Source: Opitutales bacterium UBA7389
GTDB lineage: Bacteria > Verrucomicrobiota > Verrucomicrobiia > Opitutales > Opitutaceae
DNA: 41,424 bases
NCBI GenBank assembly: GCA_002474325.1
Contig: DKNL01000215.1
Span: forward strand, 1 to 41,424
Direction: 5' to 3'
The notes beneath the pieces were generated by a model that was not told where the DNA came from, did not search any database, and saw nothing but the letters and a program-made list of their open reading frames with translations. Below, piece by piece: positions 24,290 to 32,052 of this stretch. The position numbers and the translations under genes were made by a program. How positions within the stretch are numbered: position 1 is the first letter of the stretch; the number at the start of each line of letters is the position of its first letter.

Positions 24290-26137
24290 TTAGTCAAGCT
24301 GGAAGGATTCTGCATGGCGTTTGTATTTTTCTATGAGCTCGCGCGGCTGAGATTCCTTTCGGAGGATAAAGTTTTCGATCACGAGCGTGTCCATTTCTGT
24401 GGCGCAAAAGCAACGCAGCGCGTCGCGAGGAGTGTTGACGATGGGCTCACCTCGAACATTGAAACTGGTGTTTATGAGAAGGCTGCAACCGGTTGCTTCC
24501 CTGAAGGATTGCAACAGGCGATAATATCTTTGGTTGCGAACTTTATCTACCGTTTGGACTCGGGCGGAAAAGTCTAAGTGGGTGATTGCTGGTAGGTCTG
24601 AGCGGCGCACTTGTACTCGATCATTGAGGTTAGAGCTTTCCATGGCAGCTTTTTCCTTCTGGTTGAGCGTTCTTCGAATCGAATCGTTTACAGGGGCGAC
24701 TAAAAGCATGTAGGGCGAATCGTCTTTGAGGTCGAAGTAACGTTGAGCGTCTTCTTTAAGAACACTAGGGGCGAATGGACGAAATGACTCCCTGTATTTG
24801 ATTTTCAGATTCAATCTGGATTGCATATCATCGGATCGAGGGTCGCCAAGGATGCTTCGTGCCCCGAGCGCTCGCGGTCCGAATTCCATGCGGTCTTGGA
24901 ACCACCCCACTGCTTTGCCTTGGGCGATGTCCTCGACTGCCGCTTGGAGGAGTTCATTTTCCTTGGTATGGTGCTCGAAGATAGCCCCTTCCGTATTTAG
25001 AGCTTCTTCGATCTCATCTGGTGAATAGCTCGGACCGAGTAGGGATCCTTCCATCGAATCCAGAGGAGCAATGTCTCTTTCTCGATTCAGGAGCTGATAG
25101 TAGGCGAATAAAGCGGCACCAAGCGATCCACCGGCATCGCCTGAGGCTGGCTGAATCCATATCTTGTCGAATAATCCTGATCTGAGAAGCTTTCCGTTGG
25201 CCACGCAATTCAGAGCGACGCCGCCCGCTAAGCAAAGCTGATTGGAGCCGGTTAGTTTTTTGGCGTATTGGCAAATACCGACGATAAGTTTCTCTGCGAC
25301 TACTTGGATGCTAGCCGCCAGATCCATATGCTCCTGTGTTATCCTTTCTTCAAGACGCCGTCTTGGGAAGCCGAATAGGTTTTGAAAAGCGTCTCCAACC
25401 ATTTCAAGCGTATGGGGATAGGTGAAGTATCGCATATCGAGGGCGAAGGAGCCGTCCGGTTTTTGGTCGATAAGCTTCTCCTCGATCAGAGAAACGTATC
25501 TGGGACGGCCGTAGGGGGCGAGGCCCATTAGTTTGTATTCGCCGCTGTTGACCCGAAAACCGAGAAAGTAAGTGAAGGCACTGTAGAGCAATCCGATGGA
25601 GTGGGGGAATTTAAGGCTCTTAAGCATCTCGATTCGGTTGCCATCTCCGAAAGCGACACTAGTCGTGTCCCATTCGCCCACTCCATCCAAGGTGACAATC
25701 GCGGCTTTTTCGAAAGGGCTAGGAAAGAATGCGCTAGCCGCGTGGGACATGTGGTGATCGATAAAAAGTATGGGCTTGTTGAAGCCCTTGCCGAGAGCTT
25801 TGCGAATGGCTCTAGGGTGATGGAGCTTGGTCCTTAACCACTGTGGCATGGCGGCGCAAAAAGAACGAAATCCCTTCGGAGCATAGCTCAAATAAGTCTC
25901 GATCAACCGATCGAACTTCAGGAAGGGTTTCTCGTAGAATGCGACGTAGTCGACTTCGTTGGCGATAGTATTCGAATGATTGAGACAGAAGTTAATGGCA
26001 TGTTCGGGGAATCGCTCATCATGCTTTTCCCTGGTGAATCGCTCTTCCTGAGCGGCGGCTTCGATCTTCCCCTCGCGAACGATAGTAGCCGCGCTGTCGT
26101 GATAAAAAGCCGATATTCCGAGGATTGTTCTTGGCAT
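24290..26137 (-). CDS. carbamoyltransferase, NodU/CmcH/TobZ type
   Basis: 615 residues, cytoplasmic. The N-terminal domain opens with 'ILGISAFYHDSAATIV' and holds 'FIDHHMSHAASAFF', whose histidines bind the metal and carbamoyl adenylate, then 'VTLDGVGEWDTT'. The C-terminal YrdC-like part contains 'VGWFQDRMEFGPRALGARS', which makes the carbamoyl-AMP from carbamoyl phosphate and ATP. Such enzymes put a carbamoyl group on a hydroxyl of a sugar or natural product; the acceptor is unknown. It is the first gene of the six-gene minus-strand operon. No other secondary-metabolite genes are nearby, so a glycan or cell-surface acceptor seems more likely than a toxin. Confidence 0.93.
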   Translation of the reverse strand: MPRTILGISAFYHDSAATIVREGKIEAAAQEERFTREKHDERFPEHAINFCLNHSNTIANEVDYVAFYEKPFLKFDRLIETYLSYAPKGFRSFCAAMPQWLRTKLHHPRAIRKALGKGFNKPILFIDHHMSHAASAFFPSPFEKAAIVTLDGVGEWDTTSVAFGDGNRIEMLKSLKFPHSIGLLYSAFTYFLGFRVNSGEYKLMGLAPYGRPRYVSLIEEKLIDQKPDGSFALDMRYFTYPHTLEMVGDAFQNLFGFPRRRLEERITQEHMDLAASIQVVAEKLIVGICQYAKKLTGSNQLCLAGGVALNCVANGKLLRSGLFDKIWIQPASGDAGGSLGAALFAYYQLLNRERDIAPLDSMEGSLLGPSYSPDEIEEALNTEGAIFEHHTKENELLQAAVEDIAQGKAVGWFQDRMEFGPRALGARSILGDPRSDDMQSRLNLKIKYRESFRPFAPSVLKEDAQRYFDLKDDSPYMLLVAPVNDSIRRTLNQKEKAAMESSNLNDRVQVRRSDLPAITHLDFSARVQTVDKVRNQRYYRLLQSFREATGCSLLINTSFNVRGEPIVNTPRDALRCFCATEMDTLVIENFILRKESQPRELIEKYKRHAESFQLD

Positions 26138-26263
26138 CGAGATTGATGGCGGGCCGTTGATGAGCAGCTACTCGCCTAGGGCTCGGGACAACGGGCGTCA
26201 AAAGAAAAGGTGCGCCCGTGATTTCCGGGGTTAGCTTGCAGCTATGGACCGTATTGAATTCCG

Positions 26264-28147
26264 CTAAGATAGTTCGACGGGCTCGGCGATCTCGTTGCCT
26301 GCTCGGTCAATCAAAGGAGGCAGTTCCCCCTCCTGGCCGCAAAGCTGGCGCAACTCTTTGATATGGTCTTTCCCGACTTGCCGCGGATCCTTGCCGTACT
26401 TTTTGCAAAGGCCGGCGGCGTAGCCAGTAGCGACGCCCATCTGTCCGCAGGTATTCATGACCCGCGGTCCGCCTAGACCGATGTGGGTGCAACTGAAGCA
26501 GCGCCCGGCCATTTGCAGGTTAGGTACGTCCTTGGCGTACAGAGATCGGTAGGGAATATAGTAATACGTATTCTTGATGGCCTGGAAAATCGCTTCGGAT
26601 TTGAAATCGACCGGATAACCGAGCAGCTTTTGCTGGTAGTGAACGTCGATCTTCCGCTTTTCGATGACTACTGAATCCGGAAATTCAATGGAGTCCCGAG
26701 CGTCCACGCCCGAATAGATATGATCACCTACGATGCGACGTGACTCGCGCTTGCCCACCAGGAAGGAAATCCAGTCCAATTCCAGATTGGCGTTTTGGCG
26801 ACGCTTGATGGCGTTGTCGTAGGACCCGTAGATTGCTCGGAACATATGGTCGCGAATCGTCTCCGCATCGTAGACCTGGTGAAGGTCATTGTGTGAATAT
26901 TCCCACTGCCATTCGCCTTCCGTAGCCACGTAATTCTTTGCGACGGGCTTGGCCCATGGGACAGCGGGGAATTTGACCCGCTTGTTAGTCGCTCGCGTGT
27001 ACCACATGACACTCGATCCCATTACCCGATTGTCGGGTTTTTCTGGAGACCATAGTTCGCCATGCTCTTCCCACTCTTCATCAAACTCGTGCTTGGACTC
27101 GCGACCGTAGCGGTACTCGCAGCCCGACATGTGGCCGAGCCAACCATCGCCGGTGCTATCCAAAAATTGGGTACCAGTGAATCGCTTTAAAGTCCCGTTA
27201 GCAGTTTCCATCGCTTGCACTGCGTGGATACGGCCATCCTTCATCTCCAAGGAATTCATGGTGTGGCTCAAGAAGTAGTCGACGTTCTTGAGAGCCATCA
27301 TGTTCTTCATCCGTTTTTTGTCGGCCTCCAAGGCTAACGGATCCGAGTTAGGGTAGTGAGGCGTATCGATTTTATCTAGAATCTTGCTAGCCCGCCCATG
27401 GATGCCTTCGGTGTGGACACGGATCTCGCCGCTGGCGTTGCCTCCGAGCACGGGGCGATTGTGGATCATGGCTACTTTCACCCCTTGCGAATCAGCCGCT
27501 GTGGCCGCCGCGCAACCGGAAATGCCGCCTCCTACTATAATCAGATCGTAATGGCCTTGCTCGACAGCGGTCGAAGGCAAGCCCACTTTATCGCGACGCC
27601 ATTGCGGCAAGGTGTCGCGGTCAATGGGCGGCTTATCATTGGAATCGAGACTGAAATAAATGGCGGAGCAACGACCCTCGAATCCAGTCAAATCCCTCAG
27701 CGATACGGTAGTGTTTACCTGGCCGGATCCAACTTCGACCGTCCCGCCGGATTGCCAGGTCCAGTTTGGCTTCGTTCCGAAAGTTTCACTCAGGGTCTGA
27801 TCTCCAAGAAGTATCTGGAAACTGCCGGGGGATTCCCAATCGCCTGGACACCAATCTTTGGTCAATGCCCAGGTATGATAGCGGCCAGCTTTAGGAAACT
27901 TGATCTTGCTTGAGGCATTCTCGACCGGCTTGCCGAGTCCATGTGCCAGCAAGTAGCTGAATCCAAGATGAGGCTCGAACTGGTTGTCCAGCATCCAGCC
28001 CCCTAGGTTTCCGAAGTGGGCCGTTTCTACGAGAACGGATTTGCGGTCGGTGGATATAGCCGTTTTGCCAAACAGTGGATGCGAAGCCAGTAAGGATGCT
28101 GAGGCCAAGCTCATGCGATTAATGAAGTCTCTTCTGTGTAGGGTCAT
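26264..28147 (-). CDS. Tat-exported FAD-dependent oxidoreductase (FAD_oxidored family) with N-terminal beta-sandwich
   Basis: 627 residues. The N-terminus 'HRRDFINRMSLASASLLAS' is a twin-arginine-type signal. Residues about 36-175 form a beta-rich domain ('GRYHTWALTKDWCPGDWESPGSFQ', shortened: Trp/Gly-rich) that may bind carbohydrate. The FAD loop 'DLIIVGGGISGCAAATAAD' is at 201-219, then 'GGNASGEIRVH', 'FLDSTGDGWLGHMSG', 'GKRESRRIVG' and 'LQMAGRCFSCTHIG'. It is divergent from the TonB receptor, and each has a LacI-like palindrome at a similar distance. Unlike the two paralogues at 12677 and 14869, its extra domain is at the N-terminus. The substrate is unknown. Confidence 0.9.
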   Translation of the reverse strand: MTLHRRDFINRMSLASASLLASHPLFGKTAISTDRKSVLVETAHFGNLGGWMLDNQFEPHLGFSYLLAHGLGKPVENASSKIKFPKAGRYHTWALTKDWCPGDWESPGSFQILLGDQTLSETFGTKPNWTWQSGGTVEVGSGQVNTTVSLRDLTGFEGRCSAIYFSLDSNDKPPIDRDTLPQWRRDKVGLPSTAVEQGHYDLIIVGGGISGCAAATAADSQGVKVAMIHNRPVLGGNASGEIRVHTEGIHGRASKILDKIDTPHYPNSDPLALEADKKRMKNMMALKNVDYFLSHTMNSLEMKDGRIHAVQAMETANGTLKRFTGTQFLDSTGDGWLGHMSGCEYRYGRESKHEFDEEWEEHGELWSPEKPDNRVMGSSVMWYTRATNKRVKFPAVPWAKPVAKNYVATEGEWQWEYSHNDLHQVYDAETIRDHMFRAIYGSYDNAIKRRQNANLELDWISFLVGKRESRRIVGDHIYSGVDARDSIEFPDSVVIEKRKIDVHYQQKLLGYPVDFKSEAIFQAIKNTYYYIPYRSLYAKDVPNLQMAGRCFSCTHIGLGGPRVMNTCGQMGVATGYAAGLCKKYGKDPRQVGKDHIKELRQLCGQEGELPPLIDRAGNEIAEPVELS

Positions 28148-28237
28148 TGGTCGTTTCTCTCCAGGTTTCTAGGAAATTCCAGGGCGGTAAGGAGCTCGAT
28201 TTGCGTGAAATCGAAACGCTCCTGAGTGTTCGCGAAT

Positions 28238-28262
28238 AGGGCAAATTTTCGAGCCCTTTTTA
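28238..28262 (+). terminator. terminator-like hairpin in a divergent gap
   Basis: AGGGC (28238-28242) pairs with GCCCT (28253-28257), loop of 10, then a T-run to 28261. As an intrinsic terminator it would act on plus-strand transcription, yet no plus-strand gene lies just upstream. It may limit antisense transcription or be chance. Confidence 0.3.
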
Positions 28263-28263
28263 C

Positions 28264-28276
28264 GTCAATGGTTGAC
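28264..28276. promoter_or_regulatory. LacI-operator-like palindrome, site 3
   Basis: GTCAATGGTTGAC, core TCAATGGTTGA at 28265-28275, one base different from sites 1 and 2. It lies 117 bases upstream of the FAD oxidoreductase start at 28147. Confidence 0.5.
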
Positions 28277-28419
28277 TTTGGGTGGTGGAGTTTGGAAGTC
28301 GGTTCGGTTACAGAAGAAATGCGGGCTGGAAGCCGGCGCCAATCACGGAGAGTGGCATCGAAAAAAGAGGTATCAAAGATCCACAGGACCTAAAAAGACT
28401 GCTCAGTTGTGCTACAGCT

Positions 28420-28440
28420 TTAGGTCAACGATTGACCTAA
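28420..28440. promoter_or_regulatory. LacI-operator-like palindrome, site 4, longest arms
   Basis: Arms TTAGGTCAA (28420-28428) and TTGACCTAA (28432-28440) are perfect complements around the centre CGA; the core TCAACGATTGA is at 28425-28435. It lies 127 bases before the TonB receptor start. The rest of the 419-base divergent gap (28148-28566) holds site 3, the hairpin at 28238 and no gene. Confidence 0.65.
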
Positions 28441-28566
28441 TAAATTCTCGTCTTTTTGACGAAATTGTTTGAAAGTGCACCTTAGAACAGGCGTGATAAA
28501 GCACCCTTAACTCCTATCTCTGGAGCTTGAAAGTACCTGAAAAAATAACCCCCTAACAACCTACAA

Positions 28567-31500
28567 ATGAATAAGAAGCATTCCATAGTGCGAAGAATTC
28601 GTAGCCCTTTCATTGGACTACTGGCGTTTACCATAACGGGCAACTCCGGCCTCTGGGGCCAAGACGACTCGGATGAAGTTTACGAGCTTTCACCGTTTTC
28701 AATCTCAGCAGACGAAAATGAGGGCTATCGTGCTCTCAACACGTTGGCCGGTACTAGATTGAGAACTCCTCTAAAGGACATCGCAGGAGCAGTTCAAGTG
28801 GTTACCGAAGAGTTTCTTGAGGACCAGGGTGTCGCAAACGTCGAAGACCTTTTTCTCTACACGACGAACACGGAGGTATCTGGTCCAGAGGGTAATTTCG
28901 GAGCAGGTGGAGGAGACCGCCGCGATCCAAATGGGAGAACCCGTGTTCGCGGATTGGCTGAGCCTGATCGGACTCGGAACTTCTTTCTAAGCGATATAGG
29001 GCTAGATACTTACAACACAGATAGAGTGGCAATTGCAAAAGGCCCGAATGCACTTCTCTTTGGTTTAGGGAGTCCGGCGGGTCTGTATAATAGCAACCTC
29101 AAGCAAGCTCATTTTGAGGAAGAGACCGAAATCAAGCTCCGGTACGGTAGTTGGGGTGCCCATCGTGAGATAATTGACGCAAACCGAGTATTGGTCGACG
29201 ATGTTTTGTCACTGAGAATAATTGGACTTAATAACCAAACCAAGTATAAGCAGAAGCCATCTTTTGAGGATGAGCAGCGGTTATTTGGAGCGTTGCTTTA
29301 CAAGCCGACGGATCGAACGACTATACGAGTTAATGCGGAAATTGGATCTAGGGATGCGAGTCGTCCTCCAATCATAACGCCGACATCTAATATCCCTGAT
29401 TGGATAGAAGCTGGAATGCCGACAAACTCTGATCCGACCACAGGGACTGGCTTTGGTAACATGCCAGGGAATCGTGGCCCAGCATATGTATTCGAAAATC
29501 CGGATTCAACTGTAGCCACTGTAGGTTTCGACGCTGGCCCTGCGACACCTGGTCCCGATGGAAAATTACGACGGATGTATACCTGGAAAAACCGTGAGGA
29601 CAGTGCATCAGCGAATGTCAGCAACGCAGTTTTGTCTGATGAAGATAGCTGGGTGTTCGATTTTAGAAATAACACGGTCACGGGTACCGAAAATACTTCG
29701 TACAACTCGTTTGACGCAACAAACTTGGTGATCGAGCAAATAATATCGGAAAACGCTGGTGTGGAGTTAGCTTTCGACAAGCAGAATTTCAGAAGTGGGT
29801 GGTTGGATCGTGCGTCCAACGCTGTCAACGTTGCCACTAGCGAATATATGAATTACTTTCTTGAAGTTGAAGATGACGGCACGCCGGTGCCGGTTCCCAA
29901 CCCTAATGTAGGACGCCCGTATAGGCACGGTTGGGATAACTTCGCAAACAGTAAATCGATGCGAGATGCAATGCGATTGACTGCATACTACGATTTAGAC
30001 CTTAGGGATACTGACAGTTTTGGTTACTTGGGGCGCCATTTATTTACTGGTGTATTTTCCAACCAGTCGCGCGAAATTCACGAACAGTCTGATGGCTACG
30101 GAATCGTTTCCGGGGGAGAAATAGAGCGTATCTTGGAGGCGAATAGAAATCGTGGTTACTCTACAGCATCCTATGACCGTGGAGCGCGCAACTTTCGGTT
30201 TCTAGGCCAGAAGATTAATGGAAGACCCTCCAGCGGAACGATAGCCACTCGGACGACCGCCAACACTCCAAGGATACAGCAGAATACGGCGATTTTCTAC
30301 GATAGCACCGCTACTCCGATATACGAAGGTCACAAAGGTGCTTACCGTCAGGTCTCTGCACCCTTAGTTCTTGACACTATCAACAACGCCTCGATCGACC
30401 GACAAGAGATTGAATCTTTTGCTATATCGGCCCAGAGCTACCTTTTCAACGACAATATCGTAGCAACATACGGTTGGCGGAAAGACAAAGCCGAAAACTG
30501 GCGCGACGACAGTCCTGAGTATACGTCTGAAGCCATTGCTTTGCCGGAAACTTTGGGATTCGGCCCAGTTCCAGATAACTCGATCACGGGCGATGTTTTC
30601 ACATGGGGCGTCGTTGGCCACTTGCCTGAAGAGTGGAGCATACCTGGAGTTGGAATAAGTGCTCATTATGGTATTTCTGAGAACTTCGTGCCTTCACCAG
30701 GGCGGATAACGATATTGAATGATATGCATCCGGACCCAGCTGGAGAAACAACAGAGTATGGGTTCTCCATAGATTTACCGGAGCAAAACTTCTATGTTCG
30801 GTTTAATTGGTTCGAAACTGTATCTTCAGCTCAGACGGATAATTCAATGGGTAATGGAAGTATCCCTAACTACGAGCGCCTTTGGTACAATGGTGTACGA
30901 AGCTCGCTGCAGGAAAAGCTCCCCAGAGATTCTACCGTCCCACCAGAAGTATACAACACATGGGATGCAAAAGACCCGAGATTGTGGCCGAACAATATTG
31001 GTTGGGAAACAGTCTACACGGTACCACCCCTTGGTATGCGGGAAGTCCATTGGACTCCTGTTGACCCGGGCCCAGGTGCGGGAACTGCAGTGTCGGTTTC
31101 CGACAAAAGAAATCCGAACATGGTCGGTGTATCTGACTTTTCCTCCGAGGGTATGGAGATAGAGGGAGTTTGGAATCCGACGGAGAATTGGACGTTTATG
31201 TTCAATGCTGCACAACAAAAAGCTATAAAAACGAATGTTCTAAAATCTTGGGTAAAGTACTTTGATATTCGTGAGCCGCAGTGGTTGAAAATGGGAGATC
31301 TTCTCTCTCGTCCGAATACGTTCCAGAGTGATAATCCGATGACAATATATAGGCAGACTCGGCAGACCCAATGGTCGAGACTTCTTAAACAGACCCTTAG
31401 AGAGGGTGCTTTGCTGAGCGAGGTGCGCGAATGGCGTTTCAATTTGGCTACGGCGTACCACTTTAGTCAGGATAGCATCCTTGCTGGTTGGGCTGTCGGA

Positions 31501-31833
31501 GGAGGTTACCGCTGGCAAGATGACGTAGGGGTAGGTTTTGCGAATGCAATTTTGTCGGATGATCCGCGTATGCCCGTAGGTCTCGATGAAATCGCAGTAG
31601 CAGATGTGACGCAGCCGCTCTTCGGGCCTAGTGAGGAAAACATGGACCTTTGGATACGTCATTCACGCAAGATCTTGGATGACAAGGTAGATTGGAGAAT
31701 ACAGTTGAACGTCCGCAATGTCCTAGACAATGATGATTTGATCGTAACTGCAATGGATGGAGATGGTTTACCCTCGCGTATCAGGATTATGAATCCAATG
31801 AACTTCCGTCTCACTAGTACGTTTAACTTTTAG
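28567..31833 (+). CDS. TonB-dependent outer-membrane receptor
   Basis: 1088 residues. A signal peptide ends near 'GLWGQ' (about residue 31), followed by 'DEVYELSPFSISADENEGY', the start typical of large Verrucomicrobia TonB receptors and probably containing the TonB box. The plug domain covers about 45-190 ('TPLKDIAGAVQVVTEEFL', 'RVRGLAEPDRTRNFFLSDI', 'IAKGPNALLFGLGSPAG'). The remainder is a beta-barrel ending in aromatic Phe ('RLTSTFNF'), the outer-membrane insertion signal. It would import an oligosaccharide or other bulky ligand; specificity cannot be read. It has its own LacI-like palindrome upstream and a hairpin terminator downstream. No SusD-like partner is present. Confidence 0.93.
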   Translation: MNKKHSIVRRIRSPFIGLLAFTITGNSGLWGQDDSDEVYELSPFSISADENEGYRALNTLAGTRLRTPLKDIAGAVQVVTEEFLEDQGVANVEDLFLYTTNTEVSGPEGNFGAGGGDRRDPNGRTRVRGLAEPDRTRNFFLSDIGLDTYNTDRVAIAKGPNALLFGLGSPAGLYNSNLKQAHFEEETEIKLRYGSWGAHREIIDANRVLVDDVLSLRIIGLNNQTKYKQKPSFEDEQRLFGALLYKPTDRTTIRVNAEIGSRDASRPPIITPTSNIPDWIEAGMPTNSDPTTGTGFGNMPGNRGPAYVFENPDSTVATVGFDAGPATPGPDGKLRRMYTWKNREDSASANVSNAVLSDEDSWVFDFRNNTVTGTENTSYNSFDATNLVIEQIISENAGVELAFDKQNFRSGWLDRASNAVNVATSEYMNYFLEVEDDGTPVPVPNPNVGRPYRHGWDNFANSKSMRDAMRLTAYYDLDLRDTDSFGYLGRHLFTGVFSNQSREIHEQSDGYGIVSGGEIERILEANRNRGYSTASYDRGARNFRFLGQKINGRPSSGTIATRTTANTPRIQQNTAIFYDSTATPIYEGHKGAYRQVSAPLVLDTINNASIDRQEIESFAISAQSYLFNDNIVATYGWRKDKAENWRDDSPEYTSEAIALPETLGFGPVPDNSITGDVFTWGVVGHLPEEWSIPGVGISAHYGISENFVPSPGRITILNDMHPDPAGETTEYGFSIDLPEQNFYVRFNWFETVSSAQTDNSMGNGSIPNYERLWYNGVRSSLQEKLPRDSTVPPEVYNTWDAKDPRLWPNNIGWETVYTVPPLGMREVHWTPVDPGPGAGTAVSVSDKRNPNMVGVSDFSSEGMEIEGVWNPTENWTFMFNAAQQKAIKTNVLKSWVKYFDIREPQWLKMGDLLSRPNTFQSDNPMTIYRQTRQTQWSRLLKQTLREGALLSEVREWRFNLATAYHFSQDSILAGWAVGGGYRWQDDVGVGFANAILSDDPRMPVGLDEIAVADVTQPLFGPSEENMDLWIRHSRKILDDKVDWRIQLNVRNVLDNDDLIVTAMDGDGLPSRIRIMNPMNFRLTSTFNF

Positions 31834-31873
31834 TTCGGAATCGGCTACCTAGTAGCTTGTCTAATTGCAGCAG

Positions 31874-31904
31874 CGGGCTGGTGATGGGAAACCGTACCAG
31901 CCCG
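31874..31904 (+). terminator. hairpin after the TonB receptor
   Basis: CGGGCTGGT (31874-31882) and ACCAGCCCG (31896-31904) are perfect complements with a 13-base loop, 40 bases after the receptor stop. The bases after it are T/C-rich (TTCGCTTCTCC) instead of a clean T-run. Confidence 0.55.
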
Positions 31905-31934
31905 TTCGCTTCTCCGAAAATAAGGTCATTTATT

Positions 31935-32011
31935 TCGGAGCGGTCCTACCTCGCGGGACTGGGAGCGAACCACTAGATCGCGGCCATAACGAGGCGGGAG
32001 CGCTCCTACAG
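31935..32011. repeat. REP-like element, GTAGGAGCG type
   Basis: Read on the minus strand from 32010 it begins TGTAGGAGCGCTCCCGCC and continues to GCCGCGA; the other end carries GGAGCGGTCC and TACCTCGCGG. Outer arms pair imperfectly. The opening GTAGGAGC matches the element at 22392. It fills much of the 219-base gap between the TonB receptor and the next gene. Confidence 0.5.
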
Positions 32012-32052
32012 ATTTATGAATAACTCGCAGGTATTTGAGTTTTGAGCAGACC

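Noticed and set aside
30844..31662. Several minus-strand frames of 124-142 residues
   Set aside because: Antisense to the TonB receptor barrel; low-complexity shadows without motifs.
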